A stretch of DNA of 64,000 bases from Pseudomonas pharyngis. GTDB lineage: Bacteria > Pseudomonadota > Gammaproteobacteria > Pseudomonadales > Pseudomonadaceae. Shown one piece after another: positions 8,599 through 17,210 of the stretch; within the stretch, counting starts at the first letter, position 1, and every line of letters starts with the position of its first letter. The stretch is from positions 22,119 through 86,118 of the forward strand of contig NZ_BQID01000017.1 of assembly GCF_021602345.1 (NCBI RefSeq), written 5' to 3'. The notes below the pieces were generated by a model. It worked only from the letters and a program-made list of their open reading frames with translations, made no database searches and was not told where the DNA came from. A program made the translations under genes and the position numbers.

Positions 8599-8691
8599 TA
8601 GCCGCAACGCGGTTTACCTGATGCAAAGAAACAGCTGTGAGCAACCCGGCAGCTGTTCAATCACAAGAATAAAAAAGATCCGAGGTGTTGC

Positions 8692-10050
8692 ATGTCCGAG
8701 CTGTCCAAAGCGCGCATCCCCGACGCACCCGCCATTCAGCGTTTGCCCCTTTTGCAACTGATCCTGGTCGGTCTGCAACATGTTCTGCTGATGTACGGCG
8801 GCGCCATCGCGGTACCGCTGATCATCGGACAGGCCGCTGGCCTGAGTCGTGAAGAAATCGCCTTCCTGATCAACGCCGACCTGCTGGTCGCCGGCATTGC
8901 CACCATCGTGCAGTCCTTGGGCATCGGCCCGATGGGCATTCGCATGCCGGTGATGATGGGCGCCAGTTTCGCCGCCGTCGGCAGCATGGTCGCCATGGCC
9001 GGCATGCCGGGCATCGGTCTGCAGGGAATCTTCGGCGCAACCATCGCCGCCGGGTTCTTCGGCATGCTCATCGCGCCGTTCATGTCCAGGGTCGTGCGCT
9101 TCTTCCCTCCTCTGGTGACCGGCACGGTCATCACCTCGATCGGTTTGTCGCTGTTCCCCGTGGCCGTGAACTGGGCCGGTGGCGGCGCTGGCGCCGCTCA
9201 ATTCGGTTCACCGATTTACCTGGCCATCGCCGCACTGGTGCTGGCCACCATTCTGTTGATCCACCGCTTCATGCGCGGTTTCTGGGTCAATATTTCCGTG
9301 CTGATCGGCATGTGCCTGGGCTACGTGCTCTGCGGCGCCATCGGCATGGTCGACCTGAGCGGCATGGCCAACGCGCCGTGGGTTCAGTTCGTCACCCCGC
9401 TGCATTTCGGCATGCCGAAGTTCGAACTGGCACCGATCCTGTCGATGTGTCTGGTGGTGGTGATCATCTTCGTCGAGTCCACCGGGATGTTTCTGGCGCT
9501 GGGCAAGATCACCGGCCAGGAAGTCTGCCCGCGCATGCTGCGTCGCGGCCTGCTGTGTGATGCCGGCGCGTCGTTCTTCGCCGGATTCTTCAACACCTTC
9601 ACCCACTCCTCCTTCGCGCAGAACATCGGCCTGGTGCAGATGACCGGCGTGCGCTGCCGCTCGGTGACCATCGTCGCCGGCGGTCTGCTGATCGTCCTGA
9701 GCCTGCTGCCCAAAGCCGCGTTCCTGGTGGCGTCGATTCCACCAGCGGTACTGGGAGGTGCGGCGATTGCGATGTTCGGCATGGTCGCGGCCACCGGCAT
9801 CAAGATTCTGCAGGAAGCCGACATCGGCGACCGTCGCAACCAATTGCTGGTGGCGGTGAGCATCGGCATGGGCCTGATCCCAGTGGTTCGTCCGGAATTC
9901 TTCGCCCACCTGCCGTTGTGGATGAGCCCGATCACCCACAGCGGGATTGCCATGGCCACCCTCAGCGCGCTGACGCTGAACCTGTTGTTCAACATCCTCG
10001 GCGGCGCCGAACGCGCCGCGATCAACGACTGCCACGCACACCCGCACTGA
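8692..10050 (+). CDS. NCS2 urate/xanthine permease (UacT/XanQ branch)
   Basis: 452-residue inner-membrane nucleobase-cation symporter of the NCS2/NAT family. It has about 12-14 hydrophobic segments starting LPLLQLILVGLQHVLLMYGGAIAVPLIIG, the family QH motif in helix 1, MGASFAAVGSM in helix 3, FVESTGMFLALG (conserved Glu) in helix 8, and the NAT signature QNIGLVQMTGV in helix 10. This branch carries xanthine, urate or uracil; location directly after puuD makes urate the best guess. ATG 8692 follows GAGGTG at 8682-8687, and an A-rich leader (8664-8677) precedes it. uacT is a possible symbol, but substrate is not proven by sequence. Confidence 0.9.
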   Translation: MSELSKARIPDAPAIQRLPLLQLILVGLQHVLLMYGGAIAVPLIIGQAAGLSREEIAFLINADLLVAGIATIVQSLGIGPMGIRMPVMMGASFAAVGSMVAMAGMPGIGLQGIFGATIAAGFFGMLIAPFMSRVVRFFPPLVTGTVITSIGLSLFPVAVNWAGGGAGAAQFGSPIYLAIAALVLATILLIHRFMRGFWVNISVLIGMCLGYVLCGAIGMVDLSGMANAPWVQFVTPLHFGMPKFELAPILSMCLVVVIIFVESTGMFLALGKITGQEVCPRMLRRGLLCDAGASFFAGFFNTFTHSSFAQNIGLVQMTGVRCRSVTIVAGGLLIVLSLLPKAAFLVASIPPAVLGGAAIAMFGMVAATGIKILQEADIGDRRNQLLVAVSIGMGLIPVVRPEFFAHLPLWMSPITHSGIAMATLSALTLNLLFNILGGAERAAINDCHAHPH

Positions 10051-10108
10051 TCCGAAGAGTAAAAAAGGGGGTTCGCCAAAGCCTGCCCCCTCGCGACAGC
10101 TTTGCCTC

Positions 10109-10124
10109 AAACAATAAAAACAAG
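10109..10124 (+). promoter_or_regulatory. A-rich Hfq/Crc-type motif before the first channel gene
   Basis: AAACAATAAAAACAAG immediately upstream of the GAGGGAG ribosome site (10124-10130) and ATG 10137. It fits the AAnAAnAA repeat bound by Hfq/Crc in catabolite repression of Pseudomonas transport and catabolic mRNAs. Match seen; function inferred. Confidence 0.4.
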
Positions 10125-10136
10125 AGGGAGCAACAG

Positions 10137-10922
10137 ATGATCCGGACTCAAACCAACGTGTTGTTGGGTGGCGGCCTGCTGGCCGCCTCGCAAGCCATGG
10201 CCGGCGATTTACTGCTATGGCAGACCAACAGCCTGAGCTACCTGTACGGCAAGAACTTCGCGATCAACCCGTCGATCCAGCAGACGGTGACGTTCGAGCA
10301 CGCCGACAAGTGGAAGTACGGCGACAACTTCCTGTTCGTCGACAAGATCTTCTACAACGGCCAGGAAGACCGTAACAAAGGCCCCCACGCGTTCTATGGC
10401 GAATTCAGCCCGCGCCTGTCGTTCGGCAAGATCTTCGACAAAAAGCTGGAATTCGGCCCGATCAAGGACGTACTGCTGGCCATGACCTACGAGTACGGCA
10501 AAGGCGACAGCGAGGCCTACCTGATCGGCCCCGGCTTCGACCTCAAGGTGCCGGGCTTCAACTATTTCACCCTGAACTTCTACCGCCGCCAGACCGAAGG
10601 CCCGCGCCCCGGCGATGGCGTCTGGCAGATCACTCCCGGCTGGTCCTACAGCATTCCCGTGGGCAATTCCGACCTGTTGATCGACGGCTATCTGGACTGG
10701 GTGGTCGACAACGATCAGAACTCGCGCGGCACCTATCACGCCAACCTGCACATCAACCCGCAGATCAAATACGACCTGGGCAAAGCCCTCGGCTGGGGTG
10801 AAAAGCAGGTGTACGTCGGCACCGAATACAGCTACTGGAAAAACAAATACGGGGTCGAAAACACCCACAGTTTCGACACCAACCAGAACACCGCCAGCCT
10901 GCTGGTCAAGGTGCACTTCTAA
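10137..10922 (+). CDS. Tsx/OmpK-like outer-membrane channel, copy 1
   Basis: 261-residue outer-membrane protein. A signal peptide ends at AMA (residues ~19-21: LLAASQAMA then GDLLLWQTNSL), the remainder alternates aromatic and polar residues as in beta barrels (SYLYGKNF, WKYGDNFLFVDKIFYNG, ANLHINPQIKYDLGKAL), and it ends in ...VKVHF with the C-terminal Phe used for barrel insertion. The W-KYGDNF-F-D pattern is that of Tsx/OmpK nucleoside-type channels. It is followed by a second, highly similar gene (11296). Downstream of the NCS2 permease, it is a plausible purine or ureide entry pore. The leader has a strong GAGGGAG site and an Hfq/Crc-like A-rich stretch. Confidence 0.85.
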   Translation: MIRTQTNVLLGGGLLAASQAMAGDLLLWQTNSLSYLYGKNFAINPSIQQTVTFEHADKWKYGDNFLFVDKIFYNGQEDRNKGPHAFYGEFSPRLSFGKIFDKKLEFGPIKDVLLAMTYEYGKGDSEAYLIGPGFDLKVPGFNYFTLNFYRRQTEGPRPGDGVWQITPGWSYSIPVGNSDLLIDGYLDWVVDNDQNSRGTYHANLHINPQIKYDLGKALGWGEKQVYVGTEYSYWKNKYGVENTHSFDTNQNTASLLVKVHF

Positions 10923-11164
10923 GATGACCCGCAACCGTGCCCCGTACCTGTCGTCGGTGCTCTGTTGCGGGGCACTTGAGGCCTGGCCGTTGAGTCAGTA
11001 TTCTCCGCGGCCTCCTGAATTCGGTCTAAAAAAAAGCCCGAATTTAATTTCTGACCGAAAAGCCAACTTATCCAGGCTTCGGTCAGTACCGAGGCATCCC
11101 GAAAACACGCTCAATCGACTGTTTTTCAGCAGCCGACGGGCGTTTTTTTGCTTTTCGAAAAGCC

Positions 11165-11181
11165 TTGGCTCAGCTCTTGCT
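11165..11181 (+). promoter_or_regulatory. sigma-54 (-24/-12) promoter for the second channel gene
   Basis: TTGGCTCAGCTCTTGCT: GG (11167-8) and GC (11179-80) separated by exactly 10 bases, matching the RpoN consensus YTGGCACGrnnnTTGCW at 14 of 16 or better. Predicted start of transcription near 11192, about 100 bases before ATG 11296. It is the only strong -24/-12 element I noticed in the purine region. The 373-bp gap 10923-11295 that contains it has no other recognisable gene. Confidence 0.7.
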
Positions 11182-11295
11182 AACAGCATGAAAGCTGACC
11201 GGATGGATGATTTTTTGCTGCAACGAAAAAAGGCGCCACACCAGAGCGCCGACTCAAAAAAATAAACGTGGAACACCTACTTTGGGAGCAACCGA

Positions 11296-12081
11296 ATGAA
11301 ACGTATGTGCACCAGCCTGATGCTTGCGGGATCGCTGCTGGCAGGGGGTCAGGCCATGGCCGACGGCCTGCTGCAATGGCAGAACAACAGCCTGACCTAC
11401 CTCTATGGCAAGGACTTCCAGGTCAACCCGCGCATTCAGCAGACCGTCACCTTCGAACACGCCGATGCCTGGAAGTACGGCGACAACTTCGTGTTCGTCG
11501 ACAAGATCTTCTACAACGGCAAGGATGACGGCGGTGTCGGCTCGAACACTTACTACGGCGAAATCAGCCCGCGTCTGTCGTTCGGCAAGATCTTCGATCA
11601 GAAACTGGCTTTCGGTCCGGTCACCGACGTACTGCTGGCCATGACCTACGAATTCGGTGAAGGCGATACCGAGTCGTACCTGATCGGTCCAGGCTTTGAC
11701 CTGGCGATCCCGGGCTTCGACTACTTCCAGCTGAACTTCTACCAGCGCCACACCGAAGGCTCCCGCGCCGGTGACAACGTCTGGCAGATCACCCCGGTCT
11801 GGTCCTACACGATTCCGGTCGGCGACTCGAACATCCTGATCGACGGCTTCATGGACTGGGTGGTCGACAACGACTCCAACTCCAAAGGCGATTACCACGC
11901 CAATCTGCACTTCAACCCACAGGTCAAATACGACCTGGGCAAGGCGCTGAGCATTGGCGAGAAGCAGCTGTATGTGGGTGTCGAGTACGACTACTGGTCG
12001 GACAAGTACGGGATCAAGGACAGCCAGTACTTCAAGACCGATCAGAGCACCACGAGCTTCCTGGTGAAGTTCCACTTCTGA
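11296..12081 (+). CDS. Tsx/OmpK-like outer-membrane channel, copy 2
   Basis: 261-residue paralogue of the 10137 protein, same length, with long shared stretches (QQTVTFEHAD-WKYGDNF-FVDKIFYNG, SPRLSFGKIFD-KL-FGP--DVLLAMTYE, DWVVDND-NS-G-YHANLH-NPQ-KYDLGKAL). The signal peptide ends at AMA (MKRMCTSLMLAGSLLAGGQAMA), mature start DGLLQWQNN, C-terminus ...VKFHF. Differences are concentrated in loop segments, suggesting different substrate preference after tandem duplication. Unlike copy 1 it has its own long upstream region with a sigma-54 promoter, so it is probably expressed under nitrogen- or RpoN-linked conditions. Followed by a long REP hairpin. Confidence 0.85.
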   Translation: MKRMCTSLMLAGSLLAGGQAMADGLLQWQNNSLTYLYGKDFQVNPRIQQTVTFEHADAWKYGDNFVFVDKIFYNGKDDGGVGSNTYYGEISPRLSFGKIFDQKLAFGPVTDVLLAMTYEFGEGDTESYLIGPGFDLAIPGFDYFQLNFYQRHTEGSRAGDNVWQITPVWSYTIPVGDSNILIDGFMDWVVDNDSNSKGDYHANLHFNPQVKYDLGKALSIGEKQLYVGVEYDYWSDKYGIKDSQYFKTDQSTTSFLVKFHF

Positions 12082-12112
12082 TCCTGGTGTCAGTGGCGTC
12101 TGAAAGGACGCC

Positions 12113-12187
12113 TTCGCGAGCAAGCCCGCTCCCACACTGGTTTTGTGTCGTTCACAAAACCAGTGTGGGAGCGGGCTTGCTCGCGAA
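12113..12187. repeat. long REP hairpin between the channel and patatin genes
   Basis: Two 35-bp inverted arms (12113-12147, 12153-12187) with a 5-base loop, the outer 24 bp being the TTCGCGAGCAAGCCCGCTCC REP unit and the inner part CTGGTTTTGTG. It lies between convergent genes (stops at 12081 and 12205), so it is probably a bidirectional terminator. Confidence 0.9.
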
Positions 12188-12204
12188 TGGCGGCACCACA
12201 AATC

Positions 12205-13377
12205 TCAAGCGGGAGCCACCGCCTCGCCAATCCCGAGAAACCGGCACAGCTCATCGCGCTTGGCCAAGGCATCGCGCCTGCCCAGATCGATCAATTCGCT
12301 GCAATACCCCGCCTCGAACAGCAAGTAACTCAACACCCCTGCCCCGCTCGTTTTGGTCGCCCCCGGCCCACGCAAGAACAGCCGCAACGCCGCCGGCAAT
12401 TCCTGACGATGCCGCGCCGCGATTTCATCGATCGGCTGACTTGGTGAAATCACCAACACTTCCACCGGCGCCACACCCAGAGCGCGGGTCGGCGTGCCTT
12501 CAGGCATCAGACGGCTGAACTGGTTCAGACGCTGAAGCAGCTCAATGTCGCTTTCCAGGCTATCAATGAAGGTGCTGTTGAGCATGTGCCCGCCGATCTG
12601 CGCCAGCGTCGGCTGCTGCCCGGTATAGGCGCGCTCCAGCGGTTGCGCCGGATCGAAACCGCGCGGGTTGCCGCTGACACCCACCACCAGCACCCGGCTC
12701 GCGCCCAGGTGCAGCGCCGGGCTGATCGGTGCCGATTGCCGCACCGCGCCATCACCGAAATATTCATCGCCGATCTTCACCGGCGCGAACAACAGCGGGA
12801 TCGCCGAACTGGCCAGCAAGTGCTCCACCGACAACTGCGTCGGTACGCCGATGCGCCGATGACGCAGCCAGGAGTCGATGGTGCCGCCGCCCTGGTAGAA
12901 GGTCACGGCTTGCCCGGACTCGTAGCCGAACGCCGTCACTGCCACCGCGTGCAATTGCTTGCGCGCGATGGACTCGGCGATGCCGGGCAGGTGCAGTTTT
13001 TCGTTGAGAAGATGACGCAGCGGCGAGCTGTCGAGCAGCGCCACCGGCAGTTGCCGGCCCATGCCCAACAGGCTGTGGCTGACGAAACGACTGGCCTGGC
13101 GGATCACTCCCGGCCAGTCGCTGCGCAACACCCGATGGCTGCGAAAGCCTTGCCAGAACAGGGTCAGGCGTTCGATGGCGGCGCGAAAATCCGTAGCGCC
13201 ACTGGCCAGGCTGACCGCGTTGATCGCCCCGGCCGACGTGCCGACAATCACCGGAAACGGATTGTCCGCCCCCAGCGGCAACAATTCGGCAATCGCCGCC
13301 AGCACCCCCACCTGATACGCCGCCCGAGCCCCGCCGCCGGAAAGAATCAAACCTGTGACCGGTTCAGCTGGGCTCAT
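12205..13377 (-). CDS. patatin-like phospholipase
   Basis: 390-residue patatin-fold serine lipase of the bacterial RssA/YlbK-like group. Oxyanion-hole GGGARAAYQ at residues 14-22, nucleophile elbow GTSAG at 46-50 (Ser48), and the second catalytic residue in GDGAVRQ (Asp209) are all present, so the Ser-Asp dyad is intact. There is no signal peptide; likely cytoplasmic or inner-membrane-associated acyl hydrolase. The C-terminal ~70 residues (after PSQPIDEIAARH) are the usual accessory segment. It is convergent with the channel operon and followed by the acyltransferase gene further along the same strand. Physiological substrate unknown. Confidence 0.9.
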   Translation of the reverse strand: MSPAEPVTGLILSGGGARAAYQVGVLAAIAELLPLGADNPFPVIVGTSAGAINAVSLASGATDFRAAIERLTLFWQGFRSHRVLRSDWPGVIRQASRFVSHSLLGMGRQLPVALLDSSPLRHLLNEKLHLPGIAESIARKQLHAVAVTAFGYESGQAVTFYQGGGTIDSWLRHRRIGVPTQLSVEHLLASSAIPLLFAPVKIGDEYFGDGAVRQSAPISPALHLGASRVLVVGVSGNPRGFDPAQPLERAYTGQQPTLAQIGGHMLNSTFIDSLESDIELLQRLNQFSRLMPEGTPTRALGVAPVEVLVISPSQPIDEIAARHRQELPAALRLFLRGPGATKTSGAGVLSYLLFEAGYCSELIDLGRRDALAKRDELCRFLGIGEAVAPA

Positions 13378-13413
13378 CGCAACGCTCCGTGGTGCTTATG
13401 GGGATGGGTCAAA

Positions 13414-14346
13414 TCAACCGCGTTTGGCGTACAGCTTCGGCTCGCCCGGTGGCCGGCTCTTGAAGCGCCGGTGTGCCCACAGGTATTGCTCGGGGCACTC
13501 ACGCAACACGCCTTCGACCCACTGATTGATGCGGATGCAATCTTCTTCTTCGGTCTCGCCCGGGAAACCTTCCAGCGGCGGATGAATCACCAGACGATAA
13601 CCGCTGCCGTCGGCCAGACGTTCCTGGGTGAACGGCACCACCAGCGCCTTGCCCAACCGCGCGAACTTGCTGGTGGCGGTGACCGTTGCAGCCTGAATGC
13701 CGAACAGCGGCACGAAGATGCTCTGCTTGGCGCCGTAATCCTGATCCGGCGCGTACCAGATCGCCCGACCCGCGCGCAGCAGTTTGAGCATGCCGCGCAC
13801 GTCGTCACGTTCCACCGCCAGCGAATCAAGATTGTGCCGCTCGCGGCCCTGACGCTGGACGAAGTCGAACAGCGGGTTCTTGTGTTCGCGGTACATGCCG
13901 TCGATGGTGTGTTGCTGGCCGAGCAGCGCCGCGCCGATTTCCAGGGTGGTGAAATGCACCGCCATCAGAATCACGCCCTTGCCTTCGCGCTGGGCCTTCT
14001 GCAAATGCTCAAGACCTTCGACGTGGGCCAGTTTCGCCAGACGCTGACGCGACCACCACCAGCTCATCGCCATTTCAAAGAAGGCGATGCCGGTGGAGGC
14101 GAAGTTTTCCTTGAGCAGTCGCTTGCGCTCGGCGGCGGACTTTTCCGGGAAACACAGTTCCAGATTGCGCTTGGCGATGCGCCGCCGGTCGCCGGCGAAG
14201 CGATACATCAGGGCACCAAGAAAACGACCGATGGCCAGCAACGCCGGATATGGCAGTTGCACGGTCAGCCACAACAGCCCGAGGCCGCACCAGAGCGGCC
14301 AGAAGCGTGGGGCAAGAAATGCTTTTCGAAAACGCGGGCGATCCAT
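13414..14346 (-). CDS. lipid A biosynthesis lauroyl/myristoyl acyltransferase (HtrB/MsbB family)
   Basis: 310-residue Kdo2-lipid-A secondary acyltransferase, adding a late acyl chain to lipid A at the inner membrane. One N-terminal membrane segment (PLWCGLGLLWLTVQLPYPALLAIG), then the HX4E catalytic motif HFTTLE (His131, Glu136) and the conserved YREHKNPLFDFVQRQGRERHN and WYAPDQDYG segments. The ATG at 14346 is chosen: the frame stays open on the minus strand to 15216, but that extension lies antisense to minC and does not look like protein. Divergent from minC, 117 bp apart. Whether it is the LpxL- or LpxM-type enzyme cannot be decided here. Confidence 0.93.
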   Translation of the reverse strand: MDRPRFRKAFLAPRFWPLWCGLGLLWLTVQLPYPALLAIGRFLGALMYRFAGDRRRIAKRNLELCFPEKSAAERKRLLKENFASTGIAFFEMAMSWWWSRQRLAKLAHVEGLEHLQKAQREGKGVILMAVHFTTLEIGAALLGQQHTIDGMYREHKNPLFDFVQRQGRERHNLDSLAVERDDVRGMLKLLRAGRAIWYAPDQDYGAKQSIFVPLFGIQAATVTATSKFARLGKALVVPFTQERLADGSGYRLVIHPPLEGFPGETEEEDCIRINQWVEGVLRECPEQYLWAHRRFKSRPPGEPKLYAKRG

Positions 14347-14463
14347 TAAAGCTTCCGTAAATACAGTGGCCGCGCATTCTACATCGTTCGACCCGGCTTG
14401 CGGCCTGCGGGCGTTCTCGTTATAAGTCTCGGCACTTTTAGTGACAAGCCGTTGTATGCCGAC

Positions 14464-15201
14464 ATGAGCCAAACCGAACCGAAAGACCAAGATCCCGTGT
14501 TCCAGCTGAAGGGCAGCATGCTCGCCATTACGGTGCTGGAGCTGTCCCGCAACGACCTGGACAGCCTCGATCGGCAATTGGCCGCCAAAGTCGCCCAGGC
14601 ACCGAATTTCTTCAGCAACGCGCCGCTGGTTCTGGCGCTGGACAAACTGCCGCCAAGCGAAGGCGCCGTCGACCTGCCGGGCCTGATGCGCGTGTGCCGT
14701 CAGCACGGCCTGCGTACCCTGGCGATCCGCGCCAGCCGCATCGAAGACATCGCCGCCGCCATCGCCATCGACATCCCGGTGCTGCCGCCGTCCGGCGCCC
14801 GCGAACGACCGCTGGAAGCAGCCGAACCCGTCGCCCCGAAGAAGCCGGAAAAGCCGTCGGAGCCGGCCGTCAAACCGACCCGCGTCATCACCACGCCAGT
14901 ACGTGGTGGCCAACAGATATATGCGCAAGGTGGCGATCTGGTGGTGGTTTCCTCGGTCAGCCCGGGGGCGGAACTTCTCGCCGATGGCAACATCCATGTA
15001 TACGGCCCGATGCGCGGTCGTGCGCTGGCCGGGGTCAAGGGCGACACCAAGGCGCGGATTTTCTGTCAGCAATTGAGCGCTGAACTGATCTCCATCGCAG
15101 GCCATTACAAGGTTTCCGAGGACCTGCGTCGCGATCCGATGTGGGGTTCGGGCGTACAGGTCAGCCTGTCGGGCGACGTGTTGAACATCATTCGGCTTTA
15201 A
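14464..15201 (+). CDS. minC: septum site-determining protein MinC
   Basis: 245-residue FtsZ inhibitor that, with MinD, blocks division at the poles. N-terminal FtsZ-binding domain at residues ~8-105 ([20 protein letters not shown]); Pro/Lys-rich linker ~115-140; C-terminal beta-helical domain with the MinC signatures [47 protein letters not shown] and [21 protein letters not shown] 14464 ([11 protein letters not shown]) gives the standard length; an in-frame start at 14398 adds 22 unconserved residues. First gene of minCDE, 169 bp before minD. Confidence 0.96.
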   Translation: MSQTEPKDQDPVFQLKGSMLAITVLELSRNDLDSLDRQLAAKVAQAPNFFSNAPLVLALDKLPPSEGAVDLPGLMRVCRQHGLRTLAIRASRIEDIAAAIAIDIPVLPPSGARERPLEAAEPVAPKKPEKPSEPAVKPTRVITTPVRGGQQIYAQGGDLVVVSSVSPGAELLADGNIHVYGPMRGRALAGVKGDTKARIFCQQLSAELISIAGHYKVSEDLRRDPMWGSGVQVSLSGDVLNIIRL

Positions 15202-15370
15202 CGGATACTGCCGCATTTTCCAAGCATCTCTAAAACGTAGCGAAAACGGCTCAAACGAAGTAGGAAAAAGGCCAAAAGCCGAATTCCAGCCAAGGCTGTC
15301 CGACTGCAGTAGTTTTCTAGAGATGTTTTTCAGGGGCTGAACAGTCCTTCTTCCTTAGGGGTGAAACACC

Positions 15371-16183
15371 TTGGCCAAGATTCTCGTGGTTACATCCGGC
15401 AAGGGTGGTGTGGGTAAGACCACCACCAGCGCCGCTATCGGTACCGGCCTCGCTCTGCGCGGCCACAAAACAGTGATCGTCGACTTCGACGTGGGCTTGC
15501 GTAACCTCGACCTGATCATGGGTTGCGAACGCCGCGTGGTGTATGACTTCGTCAACGTCGTCAACGGCGAAGCCAACCTGCAACAGGCCCTGATCAAAGA
15601 CAAGCGCCTGGAAAACCTCTATGTACTGGCCGCCAGCCAGACCCGCGACAAAGACGCGCTGACCGTCGAAGGCGTGGAAAAAGTCCTGATGGAGCTCAAG
15701 GAACAATTCGACTTCGTCGTCTGCGACTCCCCGGCGGGTATCGAGAAAGGCGCGCACCTGGCCATGTACTTCGCTGACGAAGCGATCGTCGTGACCAACC
15801 CGGAAGTCTCCTCGGTACGTGACTCGGACCGCATGCTCGGCCTGCTGGCCAGCAAGTCCCGTCGCGCCGAACGCGGCGAAGAGCCGATCCAGGAACACCT
15901 GCTGATCACCCGCTACCACCCGGAGCGCGTCGAAAAAGGCGAAATGCTCGGCGTCGAAGACGTCAAGGAAATCCTCGCCGTACGCCTGCTGGGCGTCATC
16001 CCGGAATCCCAGGCCGTGCTCAAGGCCTCCAACCAGGGCGTACCTGTGATCCTCGATGATCAAAGCGACGCCGGCCAGGCCTACAGCGATACCGTTGATC
16101 GCCTGCTGGGCAAGGAAAAAGAACACCGGTTCCTGAATGTCGAGAAGAAGGGATTCTTCGAGCGTCTGTTTGGAGGTAGGTAA
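15371..16183 (+). CDS. minD: septum site-determining ATPase MinD (TTG start)
   Basis: 270-residue membrane-cycling P-loop ATPase that carries MinC to the membrane and is released by MinE. Deviant Walker [11 protein letters not shown] at residues 10-19, [21 protein letters not shown], switch segment [14 protein letters not shown], and the C-terminal amphipathic membrane-targeting helix ([16 protein letters not shown]). The only start that yields the conserved [14 protein letters not shown]-terminus is TTG at 15371, preceded by AGGGG at 15357-15361; there is no in-frame ATG or GTG nearby. TTG may keep MinD level low. Its stop shares one base with the minE ATG. Confidence 0.97.
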   Translation: MAKILVVTSGKGGVGKTTTSAAIGTGLALRGHKTVIVDFDVGLRNLDLIMGCERRVVYDFVNVVNGEANLQQALIKDKRLENLYVLAASQTRDKDALTVEGVEKVLMELKEQFDFVVCDSPAGIEKGAHLAMYFADEAIVVTNPEVSSVRDSDRMLGLLASKSRRAERGEEPIQEHLLITRYHPERVEKGEMLGVEDVKEILAVRLLGVIPESQAVLKASNQGVPVILDDQSDAGQAYSDTVDRLLGKEKEHRFLNVEKKGFFERLFGGR

Positions 16184-16437
16184 TGAACCTTTTTGACTTC
16201 TTTCGTGCCAACAAAAAGCCAAGTACCGCCTCGGTCGCGAAAGAGCGTCTACAGATCATCGTGGCGCATGAACGCGGCCAGCGCAGCACCCCGGACTACC
16301 TGCCCTCCTTGCAGAAGGAACTGGTGGAAGTGATCCGCAAGTACGTCAACATCGGCAACGACGACGTGCACGTGGCACTGGAGAGCCAGGGCAGCTGCTC
16401 GATTCTGGAACTCAACATCACCCTGCCAGACCGCTGA
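16183..16437 (+). CDS. minE: cell division topological specificity factor MinE
   Basis: 84-residue MinE, which stimulates MinD ATPase and produces pole-to-pole oscillation. N-terminal membrane-binding/anti-MinCD region ([31 protein letters not shown]) and C-terminal dimerisation domain ([40 protein letters not shown]). Length is usual. ATG overlaps the minD stop by one base and is preceded by GGAGG within minD, so translation is coupled. A strong hairpin terminator follows. Confidence 0.97.
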   Translation: MNLFDFFRANKKPSTASVAKERLQIIVAHERGQRSTPDYLPSLQKELVEVIRKYVNIGNDDVHVALESQGSCSILELNITLPDR

Positions 16438-16455
16438 GTCGATCCGGCAAGAACG

Positions 16456-16503
16456 ACGGCGGCTCAGGGCCCTTCCGACACCGGAGGGGCCCTGAGCCGC
16501 CGT
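16456..16503 (+). terminator. strong hairpin after minE
   Basis: Perfect 17-bp inverted repeat (ACGGCGGCTCAGGGCCC and complement) with a 14-base loop, beginning 19 bases after the minE stop. Only a weak T tract (TTGGCATTTGTT) follows, so it may act by stability as much as by termination. Confidence 0.65.
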
Positions 16504-16528
16504 TGGCATTTGTTACGAGGCTGTTTTA

Positions 16529-17164
16529 ATGCCGTTGTCCAACGTCCAAATCATTCATCAGGACGCCGCCGTTCTGGTGGTGAACAAACCGACCCTGTTG
16601 CTCTCCGTCCCCGGCCGGGCCGATGACAACAAGGACTGCCTGATCACCCGTCTGCAGGAAAACGGCTACCCGGAAGCACGCATCGTCCATCGCCTGGACT
16701 GGGAAACCTCGGGGATCATTCTGCTGGCCCGCGACGCCGACACCCACCGCGAACTGTCGCGCCAGTTTCACGATCGTGAAACAGAGAAAGCCTACACTGC
16801 GCTCTGCTGGGGTCAGCCGGAACTGGACAGCGGCAGCATCGATCTGCCGTTGCGCTACGACCCGCCGACCAAACCGCGCCACGTGGTCGATCACGAACAC
16901 GGCAAGCACGCCCTGACCTTCTGGCGTGTGCTGGAACGCTGCGGCGACTGGTGCCGCGTCGAACTGACACCGATCACCGGCCGTTCGCACCAGTTGCGGG
17001 TGCACATGTTGTCCATCGGTCATCCGTTGCTCGGTGATGGCCTTTACGCCCACGAACAAGCCCTGGCCGCCTGGCCGCGTCTGTGCCTGCACGCGAGCAT
17101 GCTCAGCTTCACCCATCCTCAGTCCGGCGAACGCTTGCGTTTCGAATGCCCGGCACCGTTTTAA
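16529..17164 (+). CDS. RluA-family RNA pseudouridine synthase
   Basis: 211-residue pseudouridine synthase of the RluA family. The catalytic motif HRLDWETSGIILLARD carries the nucleophilic Asp57; LTPITGRSHQLRVHMLSIGHPLLGDGLY is the conserved second motif. There is no S4 domain and the protein is short, so it resembles RluA (23S U746/tRNA U32) rather than RluC or RluD. It starts 26 bp after the minE hairpin. Exact RNA target is inferred from size only. Confidence 0.88.
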   Translation: MPLSNVQIIHQDAAVLVVNKPTLLLSVPGRADDNKDCLITRLQENGYPEARIVHRLDWETSGIILLARDADTHRELSRQFHDRETEKAYTALCWGQPELDSGSIDLPLRYDPPTKPRHVVDHEHGKHALTFWRVLERCGDWCRVELTPITGRSHQLRVHMLSIGHPLLGDGLYAHEQALAAWPRLCLHASMLSFTHPQSGERLRFECPAPF

Positions 17165-17210
17165 GCACTGTCGGACCGACAGCTGCCCGATTTATAGGAT
17201 TTTGTTCCGG

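Noticed and set aside
6540-12187. Repeated inverted units considered as a CRISPR array
   Set aside because: Units are paired inverted, widely spaced and without regular spacers or cas genes; they are REP elements.
12586-14349. 587-residue plus-strand frame across patatin and acyltransferase genes
   Set aside because: Exact antisense of two genes with intact catalytic motifs; low-complexity Arg/Gln-rich translation.
14347-15216. N-terminal extension of the lipid A acyltransferase to 15216
   Set aside because: It would run antisense to minC and add 290 unconserved residues; ATG 14346 gives the normal family length.
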